This document shows positions 1 through 7,348 of a stretch of DNA of 10,070 bases, in pieces. The stretch spans positions 1 to 10,070 of the forward strand of contig CAKSOB010000051.1 of assembly GCA_934476545.1 (NCBI GenBank). Reading direction: 5' to 3'. Position numbers and translations under genes: made by a program. Position 1 is the stretch's first letter, and every line of letters begins with the position of its first letter. Origin of the DNA: an uncultured Eubacteriales bacterium (GTDB lineage: Bacteria > Bacillota > Clostridia > Oscillospirales > Acutalibacteraceae). Below the pieces are notes generated by a model. That model ran no database searches. It saw only the letters and a program-made list of their open reading frames with translations, and was not told the origin of the DNA.

Positions 1-972
1 ATTCAGCGTTACACCGCATGGCTGCAAGAAGAGGTGGATTTCTGGAAGTTTTGCCAATATAAATTTTACGAGCAATGGGATAAGATGTTAGCGTATGCCC
101 ATGAACAGCAAGTACAGATTATCGGAGATCTTCCCATCTATGTGGCAATGGACAGCGCCGACGTTTGGGCAAATCCTCACCAATTTCAATTAGATGCACA
201 GCTTCGTCCCAAGAAAGTAGCCGGTGTGCCGCCGGATGATTTTTCCGCCGACGGTCAGCTTTGGGGCAATCCGCTGTATGATTGGCACGCTATGGAGCAG
301 GACGGCTTTGCTTGGTGGAAAAAGCGGATGACCTACGCTTCCCGCTTGTATGATTTCATTCGCATTGACCACTTTATCGGAATCATTCGGTATTTTGCCA
401 TTCCTGCCGAAGATACCACCGCAGTAAACGGTGTTTATAAAGACGGTCCGGGCAAAAAGCTGACAGATGCCATCAATAGTGTGGTAGATCACAACTGCAT
501 TATCGCAGAAGATTTGGGTGTTGTTGTGGATGCCGTTGTAAAGTTGCGGGAGCAAAATGATTACCCCGGCATGAAGATTATGCAGTTTGGCTTTAACGGT
601 GACCCGGACAACGACCACTTTCCGGAGAATTATACCGAGAATACCATTGTATACGGCGGTACCCACGATAACGAAACCATTTTGGGATACTTCCAAGGAC
701 AAAGCGAATGGGTGCAAAATTACACCATGAAATATCTGGGTGTGAAAACCGTAGAGCAAATTCCATGGGGCATGGTGAAGAATGCTTATCATGGCATTGC
801 CCGTACCGTTATTTTCCAAGCACAGGATTTATTATGCTTGGGCAATGAAGCGCGGATGAACTTTCCTTCCACGCTAGGCGAAAATTGGCGTTGGCGGCTG
901 CGGAAAAACCAAATGGGAAAGGGATTGGCTACCCGGCTACGGAAGCTGGCAGAGAAGGAAGATCGGATATAA
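1..972 (+). CDS. malQ: 4-alpha-glucanotransferase (amylomaltase, GH77), 5' end cut off by window
   Basis: The protein is cytoplasmic and transfers 1,4-alpha-glucan segments between maltodextrins in maltose and glycogen metabolism. The frame is open from base 1; GH77 enzymes are about 500 residues and 323 codons are present, so roughly 170-180 N-terminal residues lie outside. GH77 signatures are visible in order: GDLPIYVAMDSADVW, the loop PPDDFSADGQLWGNPLYDW, the nucleophile motif RIDHF (Asp codon 367-369), the acid/base motif AEDLG (Glu codon 508-510), the third acidic motif GTHDNET (Asp codon 667-669), and the C-terminal EARMNFPSTLGENWRWRL. All three catalytic acids are intact. A GTG at 34 is internal, not a start, because family-like sequence continues upstream of it. 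The stop overlaps the ribosome binding site of the next gene, which suggests co-transcription. Confidence 0.95.
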   Translation: MQRYTAWLQEEVDFWKFCQYKFYEQWDKMLAYAHEQQVQIIGDLPIYVAMDSADVWANPHQFQLDAQLRPKKVAGVPPDDFSADGQLWGNPLYDWHAMEQDGFAWWKKRMTYASRLYDFIRIDHFIGIIRYFAIPAEDTTAVNGVYKDGPGKKLTDAINSVVDHNCIIAEDLGVVVDAVVKLREQNDYPGMKIMQFGFNGDPDNDHFPENYTENTIVYGGTHDNETILGYFQGQSEWVQNYTMKYLGVKTVEQIPWGMVKNAYHGIARTVIFQAQDLLCLGNEARMNFPSTLGENWRWRLRKNQMGKGLATRLRKLAEKEDRI

Positions 973-977
973 GGAGG
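971..977 (+). promoter_or_regulatory. Ribosome binding site of nnr, overlapping the malQ stop
   Basis: AAGGAGG, 5 bases before the ATG at 983. Its first two bases are the last two bases of the malQ TAA stop codon, so ribosomes ending malQ stand on the initiation site of nnr. This fixes the nnr start and fits translational coupling (inference). Confidence 0.85.
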
Positions 978-982
978 ACATC

Positions 983-2536
983 ATGAAGGTTTTAACGTGT
1001 CAGCAAATGCGAACACTGGAAGAACGAGCTGTGCAGAGCGGCTGTAATTACAGCGATTTAATGGAAACAGCAGGAGCAGCCGTTGCCGGCTTTTTGCGAG
1101 ATCAATTTGACTTGGAAGAAAAACACATGGTAGTTCTTTGCGGAAAAGGCAACAACGGCGGTGACGGCTTTGTAGTTGCTCGCCGTTTGTGCGGTTTGTG
1201 TGACAGCATGACCATTCTGTTGGTAGATGGCTTGCCAACCACCGATTTGGCAAAAGAAAAGCTGCGGGAAATTCGAGATATCGATGTTCGTGTCTTTTCC
1301 GTTACCGATGATTTGGATGCAGTATACGATTCTATTCGCAGTGCAGATATTTTGGTGGATGCAATCTATGGCATTGGCTTTCACGGCACCGTGAAGGAAT
1401 CTCTTTGTCCGATCTTGGAAGCAGTTAACCGTAGTGCTGCCTATACGGTGGCGGTGGATATTCCCAGTGGCTTGAACGGGGACAGCGGCAGCATTCCGGG
1501 TACGCACATCCAAGCGGACGCTACCGTAACCTTTACCACACCAAAGCCGGTACATTTGTTCCGTCCTGCCAAAGATGCCTGTGGCTTTGTGAAGGTATCG
1601 CAAGTGGGAATTGGCAAGAAATGCGTAGAAGAACAGCAATATGATTTGTTTATCACAGAAAAAGCACAGGTACAATCCGTTCTGAAAAAACGAGAGCCGG
1701 AAAGCCACAAAGGCACCTACGGACGTCTGTTGTCTATTTGCGGCAGTGAGGGAATGGCAGGTGCGGCGGCTTTGTCCGCCAATGCCGCTGTGCGGGTCGG
1801 CACAGGAATTGTGGATGTGGCCTTGCCTCGCAGTATTTATCCGATCGTTGCAAGCAATGCCATCGAACCGGTTTATACTTTATTGGAAGGAACCGCACCA
1901 CATCAAATTCAGCAGGTGTTAGAAAAATTACAGCAGGCAACCGCTTGCTTGATTGGCTGCGGTTTGGGGCAAAGCGACGAAGCCGCCCGGTTATTGCAGG
2001 CTGTTTTACAACATTCTAAAGTACCGGTAATTGTGGATGCTGACGGCATAAATTTGCTGGCAAAGCATATAGATGGATTGAGAACAGCGTCCGTTCCCAT
2101 TATCTTAACACCCCATCCCGGCGAGATGGCTCGGCTGCTGCAAACCACAACCAAAGCGGTGGAAGAAAATCGCTTATCTCTTGCACGAGAATTTGTTTCG
2201 GAATACGGCGTAACCTTAGTGCTGAAAGGGCATAACACCTTGGTAGTGCATCCTGCTTACTGTGGAAATTCCACCGAATACAGTGCCTCTTGGGGAAAAA
2301 CCGCCTACAATCAAACCGGGAATGCCGGCATGGCAAAGGGTGGCAGCGGTGATGTATTGGCAGGCATGATTGCCGGATTGTGCGCCCAAGGAATTGCACC
2401 TTTTGCGGCAGCGTACAGCGGTGTATATCTCCACGGGGCAGTCGGGGATCGCTGTGCCGAAGAAACCTCTCAACGGGGCATGACGCCCTCTATGATGGTA
2501 GAGATGCTTCCAACGCTGTTCTCTGATTACGAGTAA
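983..2536 (+). CDS. nnr: Bifunctional NAD(P)HX epimerase / ADP-dependent NAD(P)HX dehydratase
   Basis: Repairs hydrated NADH and NADPH: the N-terminal YjeF_N domain epimerises R- and S-NAD(P)HX, and the C-terminal ribokinase-like domain dehydrates the S form using ADP. The 517 residues match the usual fused length. Epimerase domain, about 1-215: GKGNNGGDG at 54-62, DAIYGIGFHG from 126, and AVDIPSGLNGDSG around 147-159. Dehydratase domain, about 225-515: HKGTYGRLL at 242-250, GCGLGQ near 325-330, VDADGINLLA at 341-350, LTPHPGEMARLL at 365-376, VLKGHNTLV at 413-421, and the signature GNAGMAKGGSGDVLAGM around 446-462 with the catalytic Asp at 457. Nothing key is missing. It lies 10 bases after malQ and 11 bases before a lipoprotein gene. 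The link to malQ is probably housekeeping operon packing rather than a shared pathway. Confidence 0.96.
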   Translation: MKVLTCQQMRTLEERAVQSGCNYSDLMETAGAAVAGFLRDQFDLEEKHMVVLCGKGNNGGDGFVVARRLCGLCDSMTILLVDGLPTTDLAKEKLREIRDIDVRVFSVTDDLDAVYDSIRSADILVDAIYGIGFHGTVKESLCPILEAVNRSAAYTVAVDIPSGLNGDSGSIPGTHIQADATVTFTTPKPVHLFRPAKDACGFVKVSQVGIGKKCVEEQQYDLFITEKAQVQSVLKKREPESHKGTYGRLLSICGSEGMAGAAALSANAAVRVGTGIVDVALPRSIYPIVASNAIEPVYTLLEGTAPHQIQQVLEKLQQATACLIGCGLGQSDEAARLLQAVLQHSKVPVIVDADGINLLAKHIDGLRTASVPIILTPHPGEMARLLQTTTKAVEENRLSLAREFVSEYGVTLVLKGHNTLVVHPAYCGNSTEYSASWGKTAYNQTGNAGMAKGGSGDVLAGMIAGLCAQGIAPFAAAYSGVYLHGAVGDRCAEETSQRGMTPSMMVEMLPTLFSDYE

Positions 2537-2547
2537 CAGGTGATTCC

Positions 2548-3075
2548 ATGAAACGATGGCTCCTTTTTCCGGTAATGTTAGTGCTTTGCATGTTGCTTGG
2601 TGGCTGCGCCGTGCAGCAAACAAAGCAACTTTCACCCGAATCGCTGCAATTTTCCTTTGCAAATCCTGCCGTCCTCACCGTAGGGGAGCAAACGTATTCT
2701 TGTGTGGTTCGGCATGATTTAACGCAGAAAACGAGGATTTCTTTCACGGAAGAGGGTGCTTTGCAGTCCTTCTCCTTCGAAAAAACACCAGAGAAATTGA
2801 CGGTATCCTACGGAGAACTGACCTATCCCGTTCGTTCTGCCGGTTTTCCGGAGGACAGTCCGCTGTGTCTTTTGGCAGGCCTATTGGATTACAGTCAGTC
2901 CTACACCAACTTAACGCCGGCGGGAGGAACACAATTTACAGGGGAATATCAGGGGCAATCCTTTATGTTGACCGCAAATGCAGACGGGAGTCTTAGACAG
3001 CTTTCCATGGAGCGAGGGGTTACTGTGGAATTTCTTCCCGAACCCGATGGCTCCAACGAAACAGCATCCTTTTGA
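2548..3075 (+). CDS. Small predicted lipoprotein, possibly LolA/GerS-like
   Basis: A 175-residue protein with a clear type II signal peptide: KR at 2-3, a hydrophobic core at 4-17, and the lipobox LGGC with the lipidated Cys at 20. It is therefore expected on the outer face of the cytoplasmic membrane. The mature part has no recognisable motif; alternating short hydrophobic strands (for example LQSFSFEKTPEKLTVSYGEL around 71-90, and a late FTGEYQGQSFML segment) suggest an all-beta fold. In Firmicutes, LolA-like sporulation or germination lipoproteins occur in comparable settings (B. subtilis ydcC lies between acpS and alr; C. difficile gerS precedes alr2). Position, size and strand pattern fit that group, but this assignment is inference. 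The start is supported by AGGTG at 2538-2542. The gene closes the malQ-nnr operon, ending 9 bases before a terminator. Confidence 0.8.
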   Translation: MKRWLLFPVMLVLCMLLGGCAVQQTKQLSPESLQFSFANPAVLTVGEQTYSCVVRHDLTQKTRISFTEEGALQSFSFEKTPEKLTVSYGELTYPVRSAGFPEDSPLCLLAGLLDYSQSYTNLTPAGGTQFTGEYQGQSFMLTANADGSLRQLSMERGVTVEFLPEPDGSNETASF

Positions 3076-3084
3076 AATGATTTG

Positions 3085-3113
3085 ACCGATACCAAATCCG
3101 GTATCGGTTTTTT
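3085..3113 (+). terminator. Rho-independent terminator of malQ-nnr-lipoprotein operon
   Basis: Perfect 9-bp stem ACCGATACC (3085-3093) with GGTATCGGT (3100-3108), a 6-base loop, and a run of six T at 3108-3113. It starts 9 bases after the lipoprotein stop. Confidence 0.93.
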
Positions 3114-3323
3114 GTTTCTTCTATACAAACGATAGGGATTACTTATTGATTAAAATTTCTCATTAGTGTATTTTAAATAGTTATTGAGAAAATTCTATCA
3201 TTAAGAATGGACGATTTTTGAAAAAGGTTTCGTAAGACACTTTGAAACTATGGTACAATCTGCTATGGAAAGATAGCAAAACAGAAAAATTCTATTGCTT
3301 TGTAACAGAAAGAAGGATGACAA
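3114..3323 (+). promoter_or_regulatory. AT-rich leader region of the MATE exporter gene
   Basis: No gene is visible here. The best promoter is an extended -10, TGGTACAAT at 3251-3259, with only a weak -35. A second candidate is TTGATT (3146-3151), a 17-base spacer, then TATTTT (3169-3174). Dyads present: TTTCTCA (3156-3162) with TGAGAAA (3185-3191); GTTTC (3227-3231) with GAAAC (3244-3248), which lies just before the extended -10; and TGCTAT (3261-3266) with ATAGCA (3273-3278) at the expected transcription start. A GAAAA(A)TTCTAT-like string occurs near 3186-3198 and 3283-3295. These could be repressor sites, but no cognate regulator is identifiable in the window. Confidence 0.45.
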
Positions 3324-4745
3324 GTGTCCACAACTGCTTCACACAAAAAAAGCGACCTGACTGTGGGACCGATCGGACGAAAGCTTGCGTTGTTTGCTTT
3401 GCCGCTTTTGGGTAGCAGTCTGATTCAACAGCTTTACAATACCGTAGATATTTTCTTTGTGGGAAATTTTGTCAGCGACAGCAATGCCATGTCGGCAGTG
3501 GGCGCCAGCGCATTGATCGTATCCTTACTGGTTGGATTCTTCACAGGAATGTCCGTCGGTGCCGGTGTTGTGGTTTCACTATTTTATGGCGAACACGATG
3601 ATAAAAAATTGAGCCAAGCGGTGCATACAGCAATCATGATTGGCTTGATCGGCGGAATCGTCTTAACGATTGTAGGCGTGATCGCATCGCCTTTACTGTT
3701 GCAGTGGATGAACACTCCGCCGGAAATTTTAGATATGGCGGTAACATACCTTCGGATTTATTTCCTCAGTTTGCTTTCTTTGCTCTTGTATGACATGGGC
3801 GTGGGCATTTTGCGGGCAGTGGGCGATTCCAAACGTCCCCTCCTTTATCTGGCTGTGGGCGGCGTACTGAATGTCCTGCTGGATTTTATCTTTGTATGGT
3901 TGTTTCAATGGGGCGTAACCGGCGTGGCAGTAGCAACCCTCATTAGCCAAACCGTTCCGGCGGTACTGGTTATGGTACATCTTCTGCGGGTCAAGCGGCC
4001 GTATCGCATTGTGGTAAAAAAGCTGCGCTTACATAAGGAAATGGTTCGCCGGATTTTTCGAGTAGGCATTCCTGCCGGGGTGCAGTCCATCGTTATCACC
4101 TTGTCCAATATGGTGGTGCAGTATCATATCAATAGCTTTGGACCCGATGCCATCGCAGCCTTCACCGCATACTTTAAGGTGGAGTTGTTATTGTACCTGC
4201 CTATCGTTTCTTTTGGACAAGCAGTGACAACCTTTACCGGACAAAATGTGGGTGCGGGGCAATATCAGCGGGTACAAAAAGGAGTGCGCTTAGGCTTGCT
4301 TTTGGGCGTTCTCTTTACCGGCTGCATGGCGACGGTAGTTACTCTGTTTGGACGGCAGATTTACGGCTGCTTCACTGGTGATGCCGCTGTCATTGACAAG
4401 GGCATGGAGGTTCTGTTGCTCACAGCGCCAATGTATTTCCTCTATGTATTCTTGGAGGTCTTTTCCGGTGCAGTTCGTGGTTCCGGCAGCTCCGCCGTAC
4501 CGATGGTAATCGTCATTGCCAATATGTGCGTGCTGCGGGTGGTGCTGCTTACCGTACTGGTTCCCCTGTGGAACACCATTTCCGCTGTGGCAATTTGCTA
4601 TCCGATCACATGGTTCACCACATCGTTCTGCTTGGGCATCTACTACTTTAAGGGACGACTGTATCAAAAGATTCGTTCTTATCGTATGGCATTAAAATTG
4701 AAGCAGGAAACACAGCAAGTAACGCTGCCGTCCCTTAACGGATAA
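3324..4745 (+). CDS. MATE-family multidrug/toxin exporter
   Basis: An integral membrane antiporter that expels drugs or metabolites in exchange for Na+ or H+. The 473 residues match the family's 450-480. About twelve hydrophobic segments appear, the clearest near 22-45, 58-88, 103-127, 137-160, 172-193, 199-222, 285-303, 320-343, 360-382, 391-414 and 420-441, with a basic cytoplasmic loop between the halves (about 222-246). Family motifs: LPLLGSSLIQQLYNTVDIFF near the N terminus, GILRAVGDSKRP at 161-172, GQNVGAGQYQR at 306-316, and RGSGSS at 385-390 as the second-half counterpart of the 161-172 motif. It starts at GTG 3324, supported by AAGGA six bases upstream; no in-frame ATG occurs before residue 56. 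The substrate cannot be predicted. It is probably co-transcribed with the methyltransferase 57 bases downstream. Confidence 0.93.
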   Translation: MSTTASHKKSDLTVGPIGRKLALFALPLLGSSLIQQLYNTVDIFFVGNFVSDSNAMSAVGASALIVSLLVGFFTGMSVGAGVVVSLFYGEHDDKKLSQAVHTAIMIGLIGGIVLTIVGVIASPLLLQWMNTPPEILDMAVTYLRIYFLSLLSLLLYDMGVGILRAVGDSKRPLLYLAVGGVLNVLLDFIFVWLFQWGVTGVAVATLISQTVPAVLVMVHLLRVKRPYRIVVKKLRLHKEMVRRIFRVGIPAGVQSIVITLSNMVVQYHINSFGPDAIAAFTAYFKVELLLYLPIVSFGQAVTTFTGQNVGAGQYQRVQKGVRLGLLLGVLFTGCMATVVTLFGRQIYGCFTGDAAVIDKGMEVLLLTAPMYFLYVFLEVFSGAVRGSGSSAVPMVIVIANMCVLRVVLLTVLVPLWNTISAVAICYPITWFTTSFCLGIYYFKGRLYQKIRSYRMALKLKQETQQVTLPSLNG

Positions 4746-4789
4746 GCGGCTTTCTATTCTTATCATCACCGCATTTGCGGCATTACCTT

Positions 4790-4795
4790 GGAGGT
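4790..4795 (+). promoter_or_regulatory. Ribosome binding site that fixes the methyltransferase start
   Basis: GGAGGT, 7 bases before ATG 4803. An in-frame TTG at 4788 overlaps this site, so it cannot be the start. Confidence 0.85.
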
Positions 4796-4802
4796 TTTTA
4801 TC

Positions 4803-5543
4803 ATGGAACAGTTAGAAAACATCAGAGCATACTGGAACGCACGAGCAGAGGGTTACTCTGCGCACAACATGGATGAATTGGAAGATGAAAATCGTATCCG
4901 TTGGGTCAACACCATCATGCGGTATGCGCCGGAGGGCGAGCGCCTGAAGATTCTGGACATTGGATGCGGACCGGGATTCTTCTCTATTCTGATGGCACAG
5001 TGTGGTCATAAAGTAATCGGTGTGGACTACTCTGATGAAATGGTTGCCCACGCGCGGGAAAATGCAGCAACCATGCGGCAAAATATCGAGTTCCGTAGAA
5101 TGGACGCACAAAATCTGGAGTTTCCGGATGAGAGCTTCGACTTGGTAATTTCCAGAAATGTAATGTGGTGTTTGGAAAAACCGGAGCAGGCTTATCGGGA
5201 GTGGCTGCGAGTGCTGCGCCGCGGCGGTCGTATTGTAAACTTTGACGGTAACTTCTATCTGGATCGCTTTGATGTGGAGTATCGAGAAGCCATGCAAGAA
5301 ACACTGGATGAATCCGAGCGGGTTCACGCACGCTATGTGGGCAACGTAGATACCGAAATCATCAATCGAATTGCCATGAACTTGCCGCTAAGTAATGAAA
5401 AACGTCCAAACTGGGATTTTGAAACATTGGTTTCTCTGGGCGCTCACGAATTTGACGTAGAAATGTTTGACCACCTGGAAGTGGAAAAAGAAGGCGAAAA
5501 GCACTTCTATTGCCGTACTTTTGTGGTTAGTGCATTGAAATAA
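4803..5543 (+). CDS. Class I SAM-dependent methyltransferase, substrate unknown
   Basis: A soluble 246-residue methyltransferase of the Methyltransf_11/25 type, transferring a methyl group from S-adenosylmethionine to an unknown small molecule. Seen in order: an N-terminal helix (IRAYWNARAEGYSAH), motif I ILDIGCGPGFFSILMA at 50-64, the ribose-binding acidic residue after motif II (GVDYSDEM, Asp75), the adenine-site Asp101 in RRMDAQNLEF, motif IV DLVISRNVMWCL at 113-124, and REWLRVLRRGGRIV around 132-145. The Rossmann core is complete. The C-terminal 95 residues, which would set the substrate, contain no motif I recognise. The RNVMWCLEKPEQAYREWLRVL stretch resembles methyltransferases I associate with transporter loci in Clostridia (recollection, not checked). 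It follows a MATE exporter on the same strand with no terminator between. Confidence 0.9.
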   Translation: MEQLENIRAYWNARAEGYSAHNMDELEDENRIRWVNTIMRYAPEGERLKILDIGCGPGFFSILMAQCGHKVIGVDYSDEMVAHARENAATMRQNIEFRRMDAQNLEFPDESFDLVISRNVMWCLEKPEQAYREWLRVLRRGGRIVNFDGNFYLDRFDVEYREAMQETLDESERVHARYVGNVDTEIINRIAMNLPLSNEKRPNWDFETLVSLGAHEFDVEMFDHLEVEKEGEKHFYCRTFVVSALK

Positions 5544-5550
5544 GCAAACA

Positions 5551-5592
5551 AAAAAACGCTTCCCAATCCAAGTTGAAGGGGAAGCGTTTTTT
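5551..5592. terminator. Bidirectional terminator between methyltransferase and cstA
   Basis: A 14-bp perfect inverted repeat, AAAAAACGCTTCCC (5551-5564) and GGGAAGCGTTTTTT (5579-5592), around a 14-base loop. The A and T runs give a U-tail in both directions, so it serves both convergent genes. Confidence 0.94.
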
Positions 5593-5602
5593 GCATTTAG
5601 TT

Positions 5603-7030
5603 TCAAAAAACAGTACGTTGTTTTTTGGAAATCCGAACCGCAAATACCAGATAGGTGGCAAAGCAGGCTAGAGCGAAAGCTGCGCCAATGGGGTAGCCAA
5701 TCGCAAGCGGTAGTCGGAAGCCTTCAGTCGCCATGAGAATGTAGGTCATGCTGACTGCCGACATAAAGGTTGCCGGCAGCGCCGTAATCAAAGAAGCCAC
5801 CGGACGGCGATTCGATTGCAGAAGATAAGAGGTAGCGCACCAAAGAGAAATCATCGCCAAGGTTTGGTTGCTCCAAGAGAAATAGCGCCACAAAATATTA
5901 AAATCCAGTTGGGTTAAAATTGCTCCCACTGCCAAAAGCGGCAGGGTCAACAACAATCGGTTTCGAATTTTTTCTTGCTTCAACCCGGTCCATTCCGCCA
6001 AAATCAAGCGGGCGCTGCGGAATGCCGTATCTCCGGAGGTGATCGGACAAGCGATTACACCGATGACAGCCAGAATACCGCCGACAGCACCCAACAACCC
6101 AGTGGAAATCTCATAAACCACACCGGATTGCCCTGCATGAGCAAGCGCATCGGATAAGGCGTGTGTTGCACCGTAAAAGGCAACGCCGGCTGCTGCCCAA
6201 ATCAACGCAATGACAGCTTCGCTAATCATCGCACCGTAGAAAACGAACCGTCCGTTTTTCTCACTTTTGATACACTTGGAAATCAGCGGAGATTGGGTAG
6301 CGTGGAATCCGGAGATTGCACCGCAAGCCACAGTAACGAACATGAACGGGAAGACAGGGAGGTTATTTGGGTGGAGATTTTGCAGGGTGATTTCCGGAAT
6401 GGAGTAGCCACCAAACAGCAACCCACCTAAAATGCCCAGTGCCATTACAATCAGTGTAACGCCGAAGATAGGGTACAACCGACCGATAATTTTATCAATG
6501 GGCAACAGGGTAGCCAAAATGTAATAGATTAAGATAATGACAATCCAAAAATTGGTGCTGAGGAAACTCGGCGTTAAGTTGGCAAGGAGGGAAGCAGGGC
6601 TGCTGAGAAATACTGTGCCGACTAAAATCAGCAGCACAACGGAGAATATTCGCATGACCCACTTAAAGCCTTTGCCCAAGTATCGTCCGGAAAGCTGTGC
6701 GATGGATTCTCCACCGTTTCGAGTGGAGATCATACCGGTCATATAGTCGTGAACGGCACCGCCTAACAGGGAGCCGAACACAATCCACAAAAACACAACA
6801 GGGCCAAATACAGCACCCATCAGCGCACCGAAAATCGGACCGGTGCCGGCAATGTTTAGCAGCTGTACCAAAAAGGCTTTCCATGTTTTCATAGGCATAC
6901 AATCTACGCCGTCCCCGCTGCTCATGGCAGGGGTTGAACGATTATCTGGGGCGAATACTTTTTCTGTAATACGACTGTAAAGGAAGTATCCAACCAAAAG
7001 TACTGCGAACGATAAAAATAAAGAAATCAA
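5603..7030 (-). CDS. cstA: CstA-family carbon-starvation transporter, short form
   Basis: A polytopic membrane protein of 475 residues with about a dozen hydrophobic segments. E. coli CstA and BtsT, which import peptides and/or pyruvate, are about 700 residues; short forms like this occur in Firmicutes. Family signatures: NIAGTGPIFGALMGAVFGP at 59-77, VHDYMTGMISTRNGGESIA at 93-111, SGFHATQSPLISKCI at 240-254, CPITSGDTAFRSARLILAEW at 328-347, and FNILWRYFSWSNQTLAMISL at 377-396. I chose TTG 7030 as the start: AAAGGAG lies 7 bases upstream and the protein then opens directly with its first membrane segment. An upstream in-frame ATG at 7099 would lie at or before the predicted transcription start and add non-family sequence. 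The gene is divergent from a LysR regulator. The substrate (pyruvate, peptide or amino acid) is not decidable from sequence. Confidence 0.93.
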   Translation of the reverse strand: MISLFLSFAVLLVGYFLYSRITEKVFAPDNRSTPAMSSGDGVDCMPMKTWKAFLVQLLNIAGTGPIFGALMGAVFGPVVFLWIVFGSLLGGAVHDYMTGMISTRNGGESIAQLSGRYLGKGFKWVMRIFSVVLLILVGTVFLSSPASLLANLTPSFLSTNFWIVIILIYYILATLLPIDKIIGRLYPIFGVTLIVMALGILGGLLFGGYSIPEITLQNLHPNNLPVFPFMFVTVACGAISGFHATQSPLISKCIKSEKNGRFVFYGAMISEAVIALIWAAAGVAFYGATHALSDALAHAGQSGVVYEISTGLLGAVGGILAVIGVIACPITSGDTAFRSARLILAEWTGLKQEKIRNRLLLTLPLLAVGAILTQLDFNILWRYFSWSNQTLAMISLWCATSYLLQSNRRPVASLITALPATFMSAVSMTYILMATEGFRLPLAIGYPIGAAFALACFATYLVFAVRISKKQRTVF

Positions 7031-7037
7031 GGGATTG

Positions 7038-7061
7038 CTCCTTTCGCAATAAAATGTTGCG
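7038..7061 (-). promoter_or_regulatory. cstA ribosome binding site with adjoining leader hairpin
   Basis: On the minus strand AAAGGAG (7038-7044) ends 7 bases before the TTG start at 7030 and decides it. Directly 5' of it sits a small hairpin, CGCAA (7057-7061) with TTGCG (7045-7049) and a 7-base loop. The hairpin leaves the site itself single-stranded; any regulatory role is a guess. Confidence 0.7.
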
Positions 7062-7089
7062 CGCATAGAGGAATGAAAGTTCCACAAAA

Positions 7090-7118
7090 AGTATAGCATT
7101 CCAATGGCTCAGTGTCGA
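7090..7118 (-). promoter_or_regulatory. Predicted sigma-70-type promoter of cstA
   Basis: Read on the minus strand: -35 TCGACA (7113-7118, 5 of 6 to consensus), 17-base spacer, -10 TATACT (7090-7095, 5 of 6). Transcription would start near 7083, giving a leader of about 50 bases. Confidence 0.75.
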
Positions 7119-7319
7119 TGGAAAAGACTGAAAGGAAATTTGACAGATTTTACCGGATTTTCTCATGATTTTCCAACAGAGGAAAATAGTTACTTATCAA
7201 AATAGATAGATTTTCCACCACAATATCTTGGATTTAAGTAAATATGGGTAACAACGGAAAAAGAGAGAAATTTTTCCAAGTTTTCGTTTTTCTAACCGAA
7301 AAAGGTAGCAGAACTTTTG
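7119..7319. promoter_or_regulatory. Shared AT-rich control region between cstA and lysR with multiple dyads
   Basis: No gene is visible here. Dyads: ATTTTCC (7168-7174) with GGAAAAT (7181-7187), which contains a T-N11-A arrangement (T7172, A7184) typical of LysR sites; GGAAAAA (7256-7262) with TTTTTCC (7271-7277); TTTTCG (7281-7286) with CGAAAA (7297-7302), which overlaps an alternative pairing TTTTTC/GAAAAA (7287-7292, 7298-7303). GATTTTC occurs at 7156, 7167 and 7209, and again at 7322 over the lysR -35. These are candidate binding sites for the divergent LysR protein. AT richness makes some matches likely by chance. Confidence 0.5.
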
Positions 7320-7348
7320 TTGATTTTCACATAAAATTATGGTAAAAT
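7320..7348 (+). promoter_or_regulatory. Predicted promoter of the LysR-type regulator gene
   Basis: -35 TTGATT (7320-7325), 17-base spacer, -10 TAAAAT (7343-7348) preceded by TGG, giving an extended -10. The start would fall near 7355, leaving a leader of about 29 bases. Confidence 0.8.

Noticed and set aside
190..819. 209-codon open frame on the minus strand inside malQ
   Set aside because: Antisense shadow of a gene with intact GH77 motifs; no ribosome binding site or family resemblance.
1058..1708. 216-codon open frame on the minus strand inside nnr
   Set aside because: Lies opposite conserved epimerase motifs and has no start signals.
4769..4780. CCGC-ATTT-GCGG hairpin between the MATE and methyltransferase genes
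   Set aside because: Only 4 bp and without a following T run, so not a terminator; could affect translation but too small to claim.
4788..4802. TTG at 4788 as the methyltransferase start
   Set aside because: It overlaps the GGAGGT ribosome binding site that serves ATG 4803.
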